Of a stretch of DNA of 20,112 bases, positions 1 to 7,536 are shown in pieces (position 1 is the stretch's first letter; each line of letters starts with the position of its first letter). Below the pieces are notes generated by a model that did no database searches, was not told where the DNA came from, and saw only the letters and a program-made list of their open reading frames with translations. Source of the stretch: JBKHBT01 sp046542255 (lineage in GTDB: Bacteria; UBP14; UBA6098; JBKHBT01); the NCBI GenBank assembly GCA_046542255.1, contig JBKHBT010000062.1:1-20112 (forward strand). The letters run 5' to 3'. Made by a program: the position numbers and the translations under genes.

Positions 1-66
1 TTTTTGAAAATTATATGCAGTTTTGCAAAGCAAAACTGCTTAGTTCAAATTGGGCCCCTAAGGTGC
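1..66. repeat. Direct repeat copy 1 (66 bases) with internal hairpin
   Basis: This copy matches positions 75-140 at every base except 56 (C here, A at 130). It contains a perfect inverted repeat with 10-base arms GCAGTTTTGC / GCAAAACTGC around an AAA loop at 17-39. It begins at the window edge, so more copies may lie upstream. Eight bases (67-74) separate it from copy 2, giving a 74-base period. I see no coding potential. Confidence 0.9.
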
Positions 67-74
67 TAATATGC

Positions 75-140
75 TTTTTGAAAATTATATGCAGTTTTGC
101 AAAGCAAAACTGCTTAGTTCAAATTGGGCACCTAAGGTGC
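75..140. repeat. Direct repeat copy 2 (66 bases) with internal hairpin
   Basis: Second copy of the 66-base repeat. The 10-base-arm hairpin lies at 91-113. Unlike copy 1, this copy runs into the complete right arm of a second palindrome (118-150). Confidence 0.9.
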
Positions 141-150
141 CCAATTTGAA
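118..150. repeat. Perfect palindrome, 16-base arms, 1-base centre
   Basis: TTCAAATTGGGCACCT (118-133) is the exact reverse complement of 135-150, with A134 at the centre. It closes the repeat array; copy 1 has only the left arm and the first bases of the right arm. A terminator role for this element is unlikely because no T-run follows it. It could form a cruciform or a long hairpin in RNA. Confidence 0.9.
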
Positions 151-172
151 ACAGATGCCTGTCTCCCACCTG

Positions 173-207
173 ACCCCGGAATTAAGAGTTCCGGGGTTGC
201 TTTTTTT
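173..207 (+). terminator. Rho-independent terminator of an off-window gene
   Basis: Stem ACCCCGGAA / TTCCGGGGT (173-181 with 189-197), a 7-base loop, then TGC and seven T. It is strong and oriented to the right. No gene lies upstream in the window, so it must end transcription from beyond the left edge, or be a remnant of a lost gene. Confidence 0.85.
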
Positions 208-221
208 AATACCTTGATTCA

Positions 222-707
222 GTGTCAAAACTACAGGCAATTCGCTGTTCCGCATTGTCTGGAATTATGAGAAATGGAACAGCAAATCTTGAATCTGGTA
301 GAGCCGAGATTTCATTCGATAGAGAATTTAAGACTGCCATTGGCGATGCTATTCCAACAGTTGTTGTTACACCCTTTGCAGATAAAGATATTTATCTTAT
401 AGATGTCGATTCTGATGGCTTCAATGTTCGGGAGCATGACGATGGCACATCGAATGTCATGTTTAATTGGATTGCAATACACAGGCCAGAAGAACACTCA
501 TCGAGCGATGCTCCTGAAGAAGCACCACCAGTACCGATACCCGATACAACTGAAGAGCTTGAAAAAATCAATCCCGGAGAACAGATTCAAAAGGAATTCG
601 AAGAAAATCCTGTATCATATTCTTATCGGGAATGGCAACAGTTATTTGAAGAAGCTGGAAGAAATTTCATCAGTAAAGAAAAGTGCGAGCATATAAAAAA
701 ACAATAA
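222..707 (+). CDS. Orphan C-terminal module of a tail-fibre/adhesin-like surface protein, possibly a remnant
   Basis: 161 residues from GTG 222; an in-frame stop at 207-209 limits extension, and ATG 267 (146 residues) is an alternative. Neither start has a clear ribosome binding site. Residues about 19-87 (from GTANLESG to the FNWIAIHR segment) match a pattern I know as the C-terminal domain of long secreted tail-fibre/adhesin-like proteins: a Gly-x-Ala strand, a 'VVTPFAD' strand, a 'GFNVRE' strand and an 'SNVxFNW' strand. A related segment ends the 710-residue protein at 5385-7517. After it come a Pro/Glu-rich linker (about 88-110) and a charged helical tail. There is no signal peptide and the gene starts 14 bases after a terminator, so it may be the surviving 3' end of a larger gene. 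Function unknown. Confidence 0.55.
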   Translation: MSKLQAIRCSALSGIMRNGTANLESGRAEISFDREFKTAIGDAIPTVVVTPFADKDIYLIDVDSDGFNVREHDDGTSNVMFNWIAIHRPEEHSSSDAPEEAPPVPIPDTTEELEKINPGEQIQKEFEENPVSYSYREWQQLFEEAGRNFISKEKCEHIKKQ

Positions 708-738
708 ATCCCAAATACATTATTGTTATTATTAAATG

Positions 739-773
739 AGGCATGGTTAAATAGCCATGCCTTTTGTTGTTTT
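739..773 (+). terminator. Rho-independent terminator after the 222-707 ORF
   Basis: Stem AGGCATGG / CCATGCCT (739-746 with 755-762) followed by a T-rich tract (CTTTTGTTGTTTT). It lies 31 bases after the stop codon, which supports the upstream ORF being, or having been, a transcribed gene end. Confidence 0.8.
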
Positions 774-817
774 CTCAGTAACGGTTAGCATTATTTTATT
801 ATTTAATTAATAAAAAC

Positions 818-846
818 TTGAAAATTAAGCTTTTTCTTAATATATT
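818..846 (+). promoter_or_regulatory. Sigma-70-type promoter for the 889-5193 gene
   Basis: TTGAAA at 818-823, a 17-base spacer, and TATATT at 841-846, with A/T-rich sequence just upstream. Predicted start of transcription is near 853, leaving a leader of about 36 bases that contains GAGG (879-882). Confidence 0.65.
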
Positions 847-888
847 AATCACGCATAAAGTTTTATTTGATAACTTGTGAGGTATTTT

Positions 889-3800
889 ATGAAAAAGACG
901 TTAATTTGTTTTCTATTTTTGGCTTTGGTTTTTACAATATTTTCAAAAAATTTAGCGCTCCCCAGAGAGAGCATTGCTGATGCCAAAGAAGTCGTTTACA
1001 AAATCTATCACTCTGGTGATAAAGGCCCAATCTGGATGGAAAGCCATCGCGATATTAACCCAGCCGAGATCGATAAAATCTATCCCGGTGGAAAGATTGC
1101 GCTACCTTCTATCGAAGAAGGCGAATACTATCTCGAAGTCTTAGTCGATGGCGAGCCTTTTGGCGGCCGGATACCATTCACAAGCCGCGAAGAGCTTGAT
1201 GGTATGATAATGGAAAGCCGCGGTTTAAGGCGCGAAGCAGATCCGGAAGATGGCGGTGAGATTCTCGAAACTGAAGCAATTGGCCTAACACTTCAAGGCC
1301 CAGCAGGCGCAGGTATTTCAGAAAATACTCTAATTAGAAATAGCCTGGGAATCGGCTATGATTCTGGCGATCCTCTCTCGCAACTCGATGTTCGAGGTGG
1401 ACATGCAAGATTCTGGAGCGGGAGTGCAACCCCTGGATATGCCAATATTGCTGGCGATGTATTTATCGAGAATGAGCTTGAAGTCGATGGTACGATTTAT
1501 GGCGCAAGTTGGCGTGATGCTTCTGGAAATGATATGCTTTTTGGCGGTACAGGAATTTCTGTTGCTGAAGATGGCAATGGCCAATGGACTATTACAAATA
1601 CTGAACCATCGAGCGGTGGGACAGTTACAAGTATTGCTACAAGCTCGCCGATTACCGGTGGGACAATCACAACTACTGGCACAATCGGCATCCAACAGGA
1701 AGGCGATATTATAGGCGGTACAGATATTACAGTTACCGGTGGTACAAATATTTTACCCGGCGATGATGCTGCGGATGTAACAATCGATTTCACCGGCTCA
1801 ACCGATGACGGCGATTGGCAAGTGTCGGGAAGTGATATGTATTCACTGCCAACCGGTGATGTTGGCATCGGTACAACAAGCCCCGCAGAAAAACTCCATG
1901 TTTCCGGCAACCTTAGGGTCGATGGCGATGGAACTACAAGCAATATAATAACTTCCGATAGGTTAGCAATAGGACTTGGAGCTTCTGTAGGCGCTACCAG
2001 AGCTTTAGCACTAGGCAGAAATGCCCAGGCCAGTTCACAGGAAGCAATCGCTTTGGGATATAATGCATCTGCAACAAATACTAGAGCACTCGCTCTGGGA
2101 TATAATGCCGATGTTTCAGGATATGATGCAACAGCAATCGGCCGTGGTGCGATTGCTAGCGGTTTAAGGTCACAGGCCTTCGGAGCTGGGTCATCAGCAG
2201 GCCATACTGAGGCGACCGTGATAGGCTATAATGCTGCATCTACAAAAGATAGACATATTGTGATTGGTTCTGGCTCTGTCGGCGAAGTTTATATGCCAGG
2301 TGAATTGGGTATTGGTACTACTTCCCCGGCCTCCGAATTAGACGTAAACGGCACAATCCGCGCTGATCATTATCGCGCAAATGATGGCACCGATCTCATA
2401 AATGCCGGAACCGATATTGCAGTTACCGAAGAAGCCGATGGAAGCTGGACTATCGATGCCGCTGGTGGAGGCGGCGGTGACCAAATATGGACTTTCGATT
2501 CAGATTTAGAAGACTGGACTGCGACAACTGCCTGCGGATATACTACAAATTGGGCATGGGACTCTGATGGTGGAGCCGGCGCTGCATATTTTGATCAACC
2601 TTATGGAAACTCATCGGCGTATCTTCTTTCACCGAGTGTCGATGTTGCTGGTGCAACAACGGTTACGCTTTCTTATGACCACAGATATTATACTGAATCT
2701 TGTTGCGACCATGGCTATGTTGCCTATAGAATCGATGGCGGAAGCTGGACATTATTCACACCGACAACAGGTTCTTATGATGGTTCAGATGGACAATACC
2801 ATGATGCCTTATTAGGTTCCTGTGGAACTAATACTCATTTGCTTTACTATGGCTCGAGTACTTCTTATGAAACCCATTCAGGCGATATCGATGTTACAGG
2901 CGCGAGCACATTAGAGATTGCTTTTCATTATAGCTCAGATGGCTCCATCGAACGCGATGGATGGTGGATTAATGAGGTATCGCTGACAGGCCTTCCAGAA
3001 AGCTCTGTTTCTATGGATGACCTTACTGACACCGACCTTACAAGCCCTGCCGAAGGCGATCTTCTTTACTATGATGGTACAAACTGGGTTAATCTTGGCA
3101 TTGGTGCTGATGGCGAAGTTTTAACCAGCGATGGGACAATACCAGGCTGGGCACCATCTACCGGTGGTTCAGGAAGTAGTTCCTACATGTTTACACATTG
3201 CGGCCAAACCGGAAGAACCGGCCCTTCACAAGCTCAGGCAGATGCTGAATATGCGGGTACTAGTTTAGAAGGTGAAGTTACCGTTACAGATGGAATTCAA
3301 TACTGGACCGTCCCTGCTGGCGTAAGCGAAATTGAAATCGAGGCTTGTGGAGCGCAGGGAGGCGGATCTGAAGGTGGTCTCGGCGCAGAAATGGTTGGAA
3401 CATTTACCGTATCGCCCGGAGAAGTGCTTAAAATCTTGGTCGGCCAACAAGGCATGATAAATGGCCGACTTACATCTGGCGGCGGCGGTTCTTATGTAAC
3501 CAGAAGTGACGACACACCTTTGATTGTTGCCGGTGGTGGCGGTGGCGCTGATGATAGCGGAAGTAATCAAGACGGTACAACTGCAACTGCTGGACAGGAT
3601 GGATATGCTTCATATAGTGATGCCACAGGCGGAACTGGAGGGGATGGAGGAAATTCGACAGGTGGAACTGGCCACGGTGGCGGTGGCGGAGGCTTCTACA
3701 GCGATGGTTCTGGAAGTTCCTATGGATACGGCTTTCTTAACGGTGGTTATGGCGGTAATCCAACTACTACTAGTTATCCTACCGTAGATGGTGGTTTCGG

Positions 3801-5193
3801 AGGCGGCGGTGGCGCAGTCGATAATGATGGCGGTTCCGGCTATTGGGGCGGTGGCGCTGGCGGCGGCTGGTCTGGCGGTGGAGCTGCTTGTGCCTCAGGA
3901 ACTGGTGCAATTCACCGAGCTGGTGGCGGTGGTTCATACAATGCAGGTACCGCGCAGGCTAATGCAGCAGGATCTAATTCCGGACATGGCTATGTGGCTA
4001 TATCGACAGATGGCGGTGGAACAACACCACCTTCATGCTCTGATATCAATGAAAGCTTCGAAACCGATTTTGGCGAATGGGATAATGTAACTGGCGATGA
4101 TGACGACTGGACGAGAAATAGCGGAAGTACAGGCTCCTCTTATACCGGCCCATCAAGCGCGAGCGATGGTACATATTATATTTATTGCGAAACATCTTCG
4201 CCAAGAACTAATGGAGACCAGTTTTATCTTCAAAGCGACCAAACTTTATGTTCTTCGCCTTCGATAGAATTTGATTATCATATGTACTTTAATGACTACA
4301 CAGCTGGTAGTCTTCAATTGCAAGTTTCTAATACAGACGGTGCTTCATGGAGTACAATTTGGACTGAAACCGGCGACCAGGGGACAGCCTGGCAAAATAC
4401 AACAAGAGACCTATCGAGCTTTGCCGGCGAAGATGTCATAATACGATTTGTATTTACAATAGGTAGTGGTACATCATATTATTATGATTGCGCCCTCGAT
4501 GATATTACTATATATGATGTCGATGATGGCGGTACGCTTTTCCGAAGAAGGCTCGATGTCAGCGGCGAAAGTTCTGGCAGTGGCTCAGGTGCAACTCATA
4601 TGGAATTATCTGAACCTGAAATAATCGGTTTGGAATGCTCTGCCGATGCCCGCGAAGGCATTCTTCTTGCTATGGCCGATGATGGTTCTGGATTATTGGT
4701 ACCTGCACGCCCAGAATCCAAGACAATTATTGGAGTCGCAAGCAGCAATACTATAAAAAGGCCTGATAGGAAAGCAATCAAAAATGATAGTGAGCATAAG
4801 AGATTGGAAAAACAGCTCGAAAAACTATCTCATGATAATAATAATAATGAGAAAACACAGAATATCGATAGTGAGTTAGTAAAAATTGAAGATAAATATT
4901 CGAGATATTTCATCGAGTTAGATAAGGATAGAGAAGTCTATCTCCTTGCCGATGCTAATAATATGGCTATCAAAAAAGGCGATCTTTTGACCTTGAGTGA
5001 TGAAGACGGTATTGTCAAAAAGCTAGATAATAATGATTCTGGCAAAATCATTGCCATTGCATTAGAAGGGCTCGAATCCGGCGAGAAGACGATAAAAGCT
5101 ATGCTTAGCGAGGGCTATAATGCTCCCGATTATGAAAAAGAAATAGACGATCTAAATAAACGTCTCGAAAAACTCGAAGAGAAAATAAAATAA
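889..5193 (+). CDS. Large secreted multi-domain adhesin-like protein (YadA-head repeats, MAM-like and ALK-type glycine-rich domains)
   Basis: 1,434 residues from ATG 889, chosen over GTG 877 because GAGG lies six bases before it and because MKKTLICFLFLALVFTIFS is a good signal peptide. Visible order: signal peptide; N-terminal region; a 'SQLDVRGG' segment (about 160-175); a 'VGIGTTSPAEKLHVSG' module (about 325-345); eight 14-residue YadA-type head repeats (358-469); a second 'IGTTSPASELDVNG' module; a jelly-roll domain with four Cys (about 531-704); a 'LLYYDGTNWV' module; a glycine-rich domain resembling the Pfam Gly_rich/ALK domain (about 805-1042); a MAM-like domain with four Cys (about 1050-1214); a C-terminal domain of the 'GDLLTLS...GKIIAIALE' type known from tail-fibre proteins, interrupted by a Lys/Glu/Asn-rich insert; and a short terminal coiled coil (about 1416-1434). 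No YadA beta-barrel, sortase or T9SS sorting signal is visible. Probably a surface fibre or adhesin; the ligand is unknown. Confidence 0.85.
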   Translation: MKKTLICFLFLALVFTIFSKNLALPRESIADAKEVVYKIYHSGDKGPIWMESHRDINPAEIDKIYPGGKIALPSIEEGEYYLEVLVDGEPFGGRIPFTSREELDGMIMESRGLRREADPEDGGEILETEAIGLTLQGPAGAGISENTLIRNSLGIGYDSGDPLSQLDVRGGHARFWSGSATPGYANIAGDVFIENELEVDGTIYGASWRDASGNDMLFGGTGISVAEDGNGQWTITNTEPSSGGTVTSIATSSPITGGTITTTGTIGIQQEGDIIGGTDITVTGGTNILPGDDAADVTIDFTGSTDDGDWQVSGSDMYSLPTGDVGIGTTSPAEKLHVSGNLRVDGDGTTSNIITSDRLAIGLGASVGATRALALGRNAQASSQEAIALGYNASATNTRALALGYNADVSGYDATAIGRGAIASGLRSQAFGAGSSAGHTEATVIGYNAASTKDRHIVIGSGSVGEVYMPGELGIGTTSPASELDVNGTIRADHYRANDGTDLINAGTDIAVTEEADGSWTIDAAGGGGGDQIWTFDSDLEDWTATTACGYTTNWAWDSDGGAGAAYFDQPYGNSSAYLLSPSVDVAGATTVTLSYDHRYYTESCCDHGYVAYRIDGGSWTLFTPTTGSYDGSDGQYHDALLGSCGTNTHLLYYGSSTSYETHSGDIDVTGASTLEIAFHYSSDGSIERDGWWINEVSLTGLPESSVSMDDLTDTDLTSPAEGDLLYYDGTNWVNLGIGADGEVLTSDGTIPGWAPSTGGSGSSSYMFTHCGQTGRTGPSQAQADAEYAGTSLEGEVTVTDGIQYWTVPAGVSEIEIEACGAQGGGSEGGLGAEMVGTFTVSPGEVLKILVGQQGMINGRLTSGGGGSYVTRSDDTPLIVAGGGGGADDSGSNQDGTTATAGQDGYASYSDATGGTGGDGGNSTGGTGHGGGGGGFYSDGSGSSYGYGFLNGGYGGNPTTTSYPTVDGGFGGGGGAVDNDGGSGYWGGGAGGGWSGGGAACASGTGAIHRAGGGGSYNAGTAQANAAGSNSGHGYVAISTDGGGTTPPSCSDINESFETDFGEWDNVTGDDDDWTRNSGSTGSSYTGPSSASDGTYYIYCETSSPRTNGDQFYLQSDQTLCSSPSIEFDYHMYFNDYTAGSLQLQVSNTDGASWSTIWTETGDQGTAWQNTTRDLSSFAGEDVIIRFVFTIGSGTSYYYDCALDDITIYDVDDGGTLFRRRLDVSGESSGSGSGATHMELSEPEIIGLECSADAREGILLAMADDGSGLLVPARPESKTIIGVASSNTIKRPDRKAIKNDSEHKRLEKQLEKLSHDNNNNEKTQNIDSELVKIEDKYSRYFIELDKDREVYLLADANNMAIKKGDLLTLSDEDGIVKKLDNNDSGKIIAIALEGLESGEKTIKAMLSEGYNAPDYEKEIDDLNKRLEKLEEKIK
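1960..2295 (+). repeat. Eight tandem 14-residue YadA-head-type repeats within the 889-5193 protein
   Basis: Residues 358-469 split without gaps into eight 14-mers, for example ALALGRNAQASSQE, AIALGYNASATNTR and ALALGYNADVSGYD, then four more degenerate units. The pattern (hydrophobic-Ala-hydrophobic-Gly at positions 2-5) is the YadA/Hia head repeat, which forms trimeric left-handed beta-rolls in autotransporter adhesins. This suggests the protein is trimeric. Confidence 0.85.
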
Positions 5194-5220
5194 AAGACTA
5201 TTAAAATAAAATGGATTATA

Positions 5221-5256
5221 AAAAGGAGGGCTTTTCAGCTCTCCTTTTTATTTTTT
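5221..5256 (+). terminator. Rho-independent terminator of the 889-5193 gene
   Basis: Stem AAAAGGAGGGC / GCTCTCCTTTT (5221-5231 with 5238-5248, one G-T pair), loop TTTTCA, then a T-rich tract to 5256. It starts 27 bases after the stop codon. Confidence 0.85.
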
Positions 5257-5284
5257 GAAATATTTTAGGGTATCATTAATAATT

Positions 5285-5316
5285 CATACAATGCGGAACA
5301 ACGTATTGTCTGTATG
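5285..5316. other. Imperfect inverted repeat between two convergent terminators
   Basis: CATAC-AATGCG (5285-5295) pairs with CGTATT-GTCT-GTATG (5302-5316): eleven base pairs with one G-T and a 4-base bulge, around loop GAACAA. No T-run follows on either strand. It sits in the 75-base gap between the two terminators. Role unknown. Confidence 0.4.
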
Positions 5317-5331
5317 TAATTTAACATGAAT

Positions 5332-5361
5332 AAAAAAAGCCCCGAGCCAAAACCCGGGGCT
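5332..5361 (-). terminator. Rho-independent terminator of the leftward surface-protein operon
   Basis: Read on the minus strand: AGCCCCG (5361-5355), a 10-base loop, CGGGGCT (5344-5338), then a run of T given by the A-tract at 5332-5338. It lies about 24 bases past the stop codon at 5385. Confidence 0.85.
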
Positions 5362-5384
5362 AAATATCTTATTTGTTCACCCGT

Positions 5385-7517
5385 TTAATGATTGTCAAGA
5401 TAGTGGCTACCACCATCTATATCGATATAAACGTCTGTTTCTTTGGTACGAATATTGGTTTCCTCCTCAGACATGCCGCGGAAATCTTTCCTGATGCCCG
5501 AAAGCCTGAAACTAAAGGAGGTTCCACCTTTCTGGTCAGTCGAGCCAACTATGAGCTTCGATCCCTTAACATTAGCATAAAGATGGTCTGGGCCATGTGG
5601 AGTTACAAATGGAATAATCGTCTCTTCAACGACTGAATTATAGAATAACCATAGATTCGATGCTTCTGGCTGCTTTGCGAGATCGATTTCAAAATAGCCA
5701 TGGTCATCGAGCTTCTTGACGCCTTCGACTACTGTCTTCTGCCCAACCTGATCTGTTGTCCATGTCCTGAAAAGTTTGCCATTTATCTTGAGAACTGGGT
5801 CTATCGTGTTTGCCGATATTTCATTGACGCTTTCGAGGTTATTTCCGCCAAGATCCAGGTCGCCATCGTCTTCAATATGGAAACTTGGAGCATTATTCGG
5901 ATATATATAATCGCCATCATCGGTCCAGGAATTGTCAGCGCCAGCTTCGAGATATCTTCCATCTAAATCGACTGTTAGATCGGTGCCAATATCTCTTGTC
6001 AGGGTAAGTACGCCATCGCCGGTTCCAAAGGAAGCGCCATTTACGAATTCATCATCAGAAGCCGAACCGGCATCATCAGGTACCCAATTTGAGCCGTCCC
6101 ATGATAGAACCTGTCCGGATGATGCTCCCATAGAAGCCAGTTCGAGTGGACTGCCAGAAGTACCATCGCCAGTAAATCTTGCACTAGACTGAACTACCTG
6201 CGAACCCCAGTTGTCTCCGCCAGTTCCGGATTCGTCTGTTGCGAGTACCCATGAACTTCCATCGTATTTGAGAATTTGGTCTGTTGCTGCCGAACTTGGG
6301 AGTGAAATAGGATCAGTTGCTGTACCATCTCCTTCGAGAGGTGCAGCTACCTGAGCGACCTGTGTTCCCCAGTCATCACCATCTGTTGCAACATCAGAAG
6401 GTGCCCATGCCGAACCATCAAAGACAAGTGCCTGTCCAGAGGTTGCGCCCATTTCAGCAATATCAAGCGGTGAACTCTCTGTACCATCGCCCGTAAGTCT
6501 CGGGCTAACCTGTGCAACCTGCGAACCCCAATCATCTGCGCCAGCAGAACCTCGTGGTTCCCATGCCCCTGCTCCAGTATTCCATGTGAGTACTTCGCCA
6601 TCGCCAGCGCCCATCTGAGCGATATCTAACGGTGAACTCACTGTACCATCGCCAGTAAGCCTCGGATTGACTTCGGCAACCTGAGTTCCCCAATCATCAC
6701 CGCCAATTCCTGAGCCATCTGCCCAATAAAGCATTCCAGAAGCATCTGTCATCAAAACATCATCTGCACCAGCATCACCATCAATCACTAACTGACTGGT
6801 TGCAGATGCAAGTAAATTGCTTTCTATTGTAAGGTCGCCTGTAATATTCACAGTACCTTCAAGCTGTGCTGCTTGAGGTGTACCGTGGGCAAATATACCA
6901 ATACCCGAACCACCAAGATAACCATAATTATCGGAATCATATTGGCCATATGCGCCATGCAATGTTGTACCAAGCCAACCTTCGGGGCCTGTCGATGAGA
7001 TACCGACAATAGCTTTTTCGCCAGATTCAGCATTTCCATGGACCTCTAATCGATTTGTCGATAAAGGCGAAGCAGCTCCGATAACTACATTGCCATCATT
7101 GAGATTACGCATATCGATACCATCGATTTGCCAATCATCATCGCCAGTTTCGGCATTAAGGGCATTGAAGGCATATGGTACGCTTGTAAGGGGTTTACGA
7201 CTTTCCAATAGTTCACCATCGATTGTCATTTCTATATAGAAAGTGCCTCCAGTAAAAGTTTCATCCGGAATCGGAGTTACTGAACCCAATTGAACAACAA
7301 AAAGCCCGGAATTAAATTCCACTGTTTGGCTTTCTGTCCAGACCGGTGTGCCTCCTGTTGGGACATCATATAAAGAAAATACTACTGGAAAAGAGCCTTC
7401 TATAGGAGTACCTATATCAGTATTTAATCTACCCTGAAAGGCTATCTGATTAGGAACTGCAAAAGCAATTGCAGCACAAGTAAAAATTATCAAAACTACC
7501 AAAAAACTTCTTTTCAT
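5385..7517 (-). CDS. Secreted tail-fibre-like surface protein with four tandem repeats
   Basis: 710 residues from ATG 7517, preceded by AGGAGGA five to six bases upstream. Residues 1-20 are a signal peptide ending AIAFA. Residues 21-120 are the N-terminal module common in secreted FCB-type proteins: 'QIAFQGRL', 'FSLYD', 'GLFVVQLGSV', 'LTSVPYAFNAL'. Around 128-160 lies a 'DDWQIDG...VVIGAASP...LEVHG' module, also seen in the 889-5193 protein. Residues 274-487 are four 53-54-residue repeats. Residues about 490-570 are a short beta-rich segment, and about 595-680 form a C-terminal domain ('FVTPHGPDHLYA', 'FSFRLSGIRKDFRG') related to the 222-707 ORF. No membrane anchor is visible. Second gene of a leftward operon, starting 19 bases after the 7537-8211 stop. 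Probably an exported fibre or adhesin; secretion route and ligand are not evident. Confidence 0.8.
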   Translation of the reverse strand: MKRSFLVVLIIFTCAAIAFAVPNQIAFQGRLNTDIGTPIEGSFPVVFSLYDVPTGGTPVWTESQTVEFNSGLFVVQLGSVTPIPDETFTGGTFYIEMTIDGELLESRKPLTSVPYAFNALNAETGDDDWQIDGIDMRNLNDGNVVIGAASPLSTNRLEVHGNAESGEKAIVGISSTGPEGWLGTTLHGAYGQYDSDNYGYLGGSGIGIFAHGTPQAAQLEGTVNITGDLTIESNLLASATSQLVIDGDAGADDVLMTDASGMLYWADGSGIGGDDWGTQVAEVNPRLTGDGTVSSPLDIAQMGAGDGEVLTWNTGAGAWEPRGSAGADDWGSQVAQVSPRLTGDGTESSPLDIAEMGATSGQALVFDGSAWAPSDVATDGDDWGTQVAQVAAPLEGDGTATDPISLPSSAATDQILKYDGSSWVLATDESGTGGDNWGSQVVQSSARFTGDGTSGSPLELASMGASSGQVLSWDGSNWVPDDAGSASDDEFVNGASFGTGDGVLTLTRDIGTDLTVDLDGRYLEAGADNSWTDDGDYIYPNNAPSFHIEDDGDLDLGGNNLESVNEISANTIDPVLKINGKLFRTWTTDQVGQKTVVEGVKKLDDHGYFEIDLAKQPEASNLWLFYNSVVEETIIPFVTPHGPDHLYANVKGSKLIVGSTDQKGGTSFSFRLSGIRKDFRGMSEEETNIRTKETDVYIDIDGGSHYLDNH
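6057..6698 (-). repeat. Four tandem 53-54-residue repeats within the 5385-7517 protein
   Basis: Units begin at residues 274, 328, 381 and 435, each with D(D/N)WG(T/S)QV, then RLTGDGT or a variant, SPL(D/E)(I/L)A, GQVLSWDG or a variant, and (A/S/N)W. The third copy diverges most ('APLEGDGTATDPISLP'). The last copies keep clear DNA similarity, consistent with internal duplication followed by drift. Confidence 0.9.
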
Positions 7518-7536
7518 TATTCCTCCTAAATTTTAT

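Noticed and set aside
1..150. CRISPR or attachment-site array at the left edge
   Set aside because: Only two copies with an 8-base gap; no integrase, tRNA or cas gene is visible.
3265..4090. Additional ORFs inside the glycine-rich coding region
   Set aside because: They are shadows of the Gly/Ala-rich reading frame with no ribosome sites and low-complexity products.
889..5193. Assignment of the large protein as a true trimeric autotransporter
   Set aside because: The head repeats fit, but the C-terminal membrane-anchor barrel that defines the family is missing.
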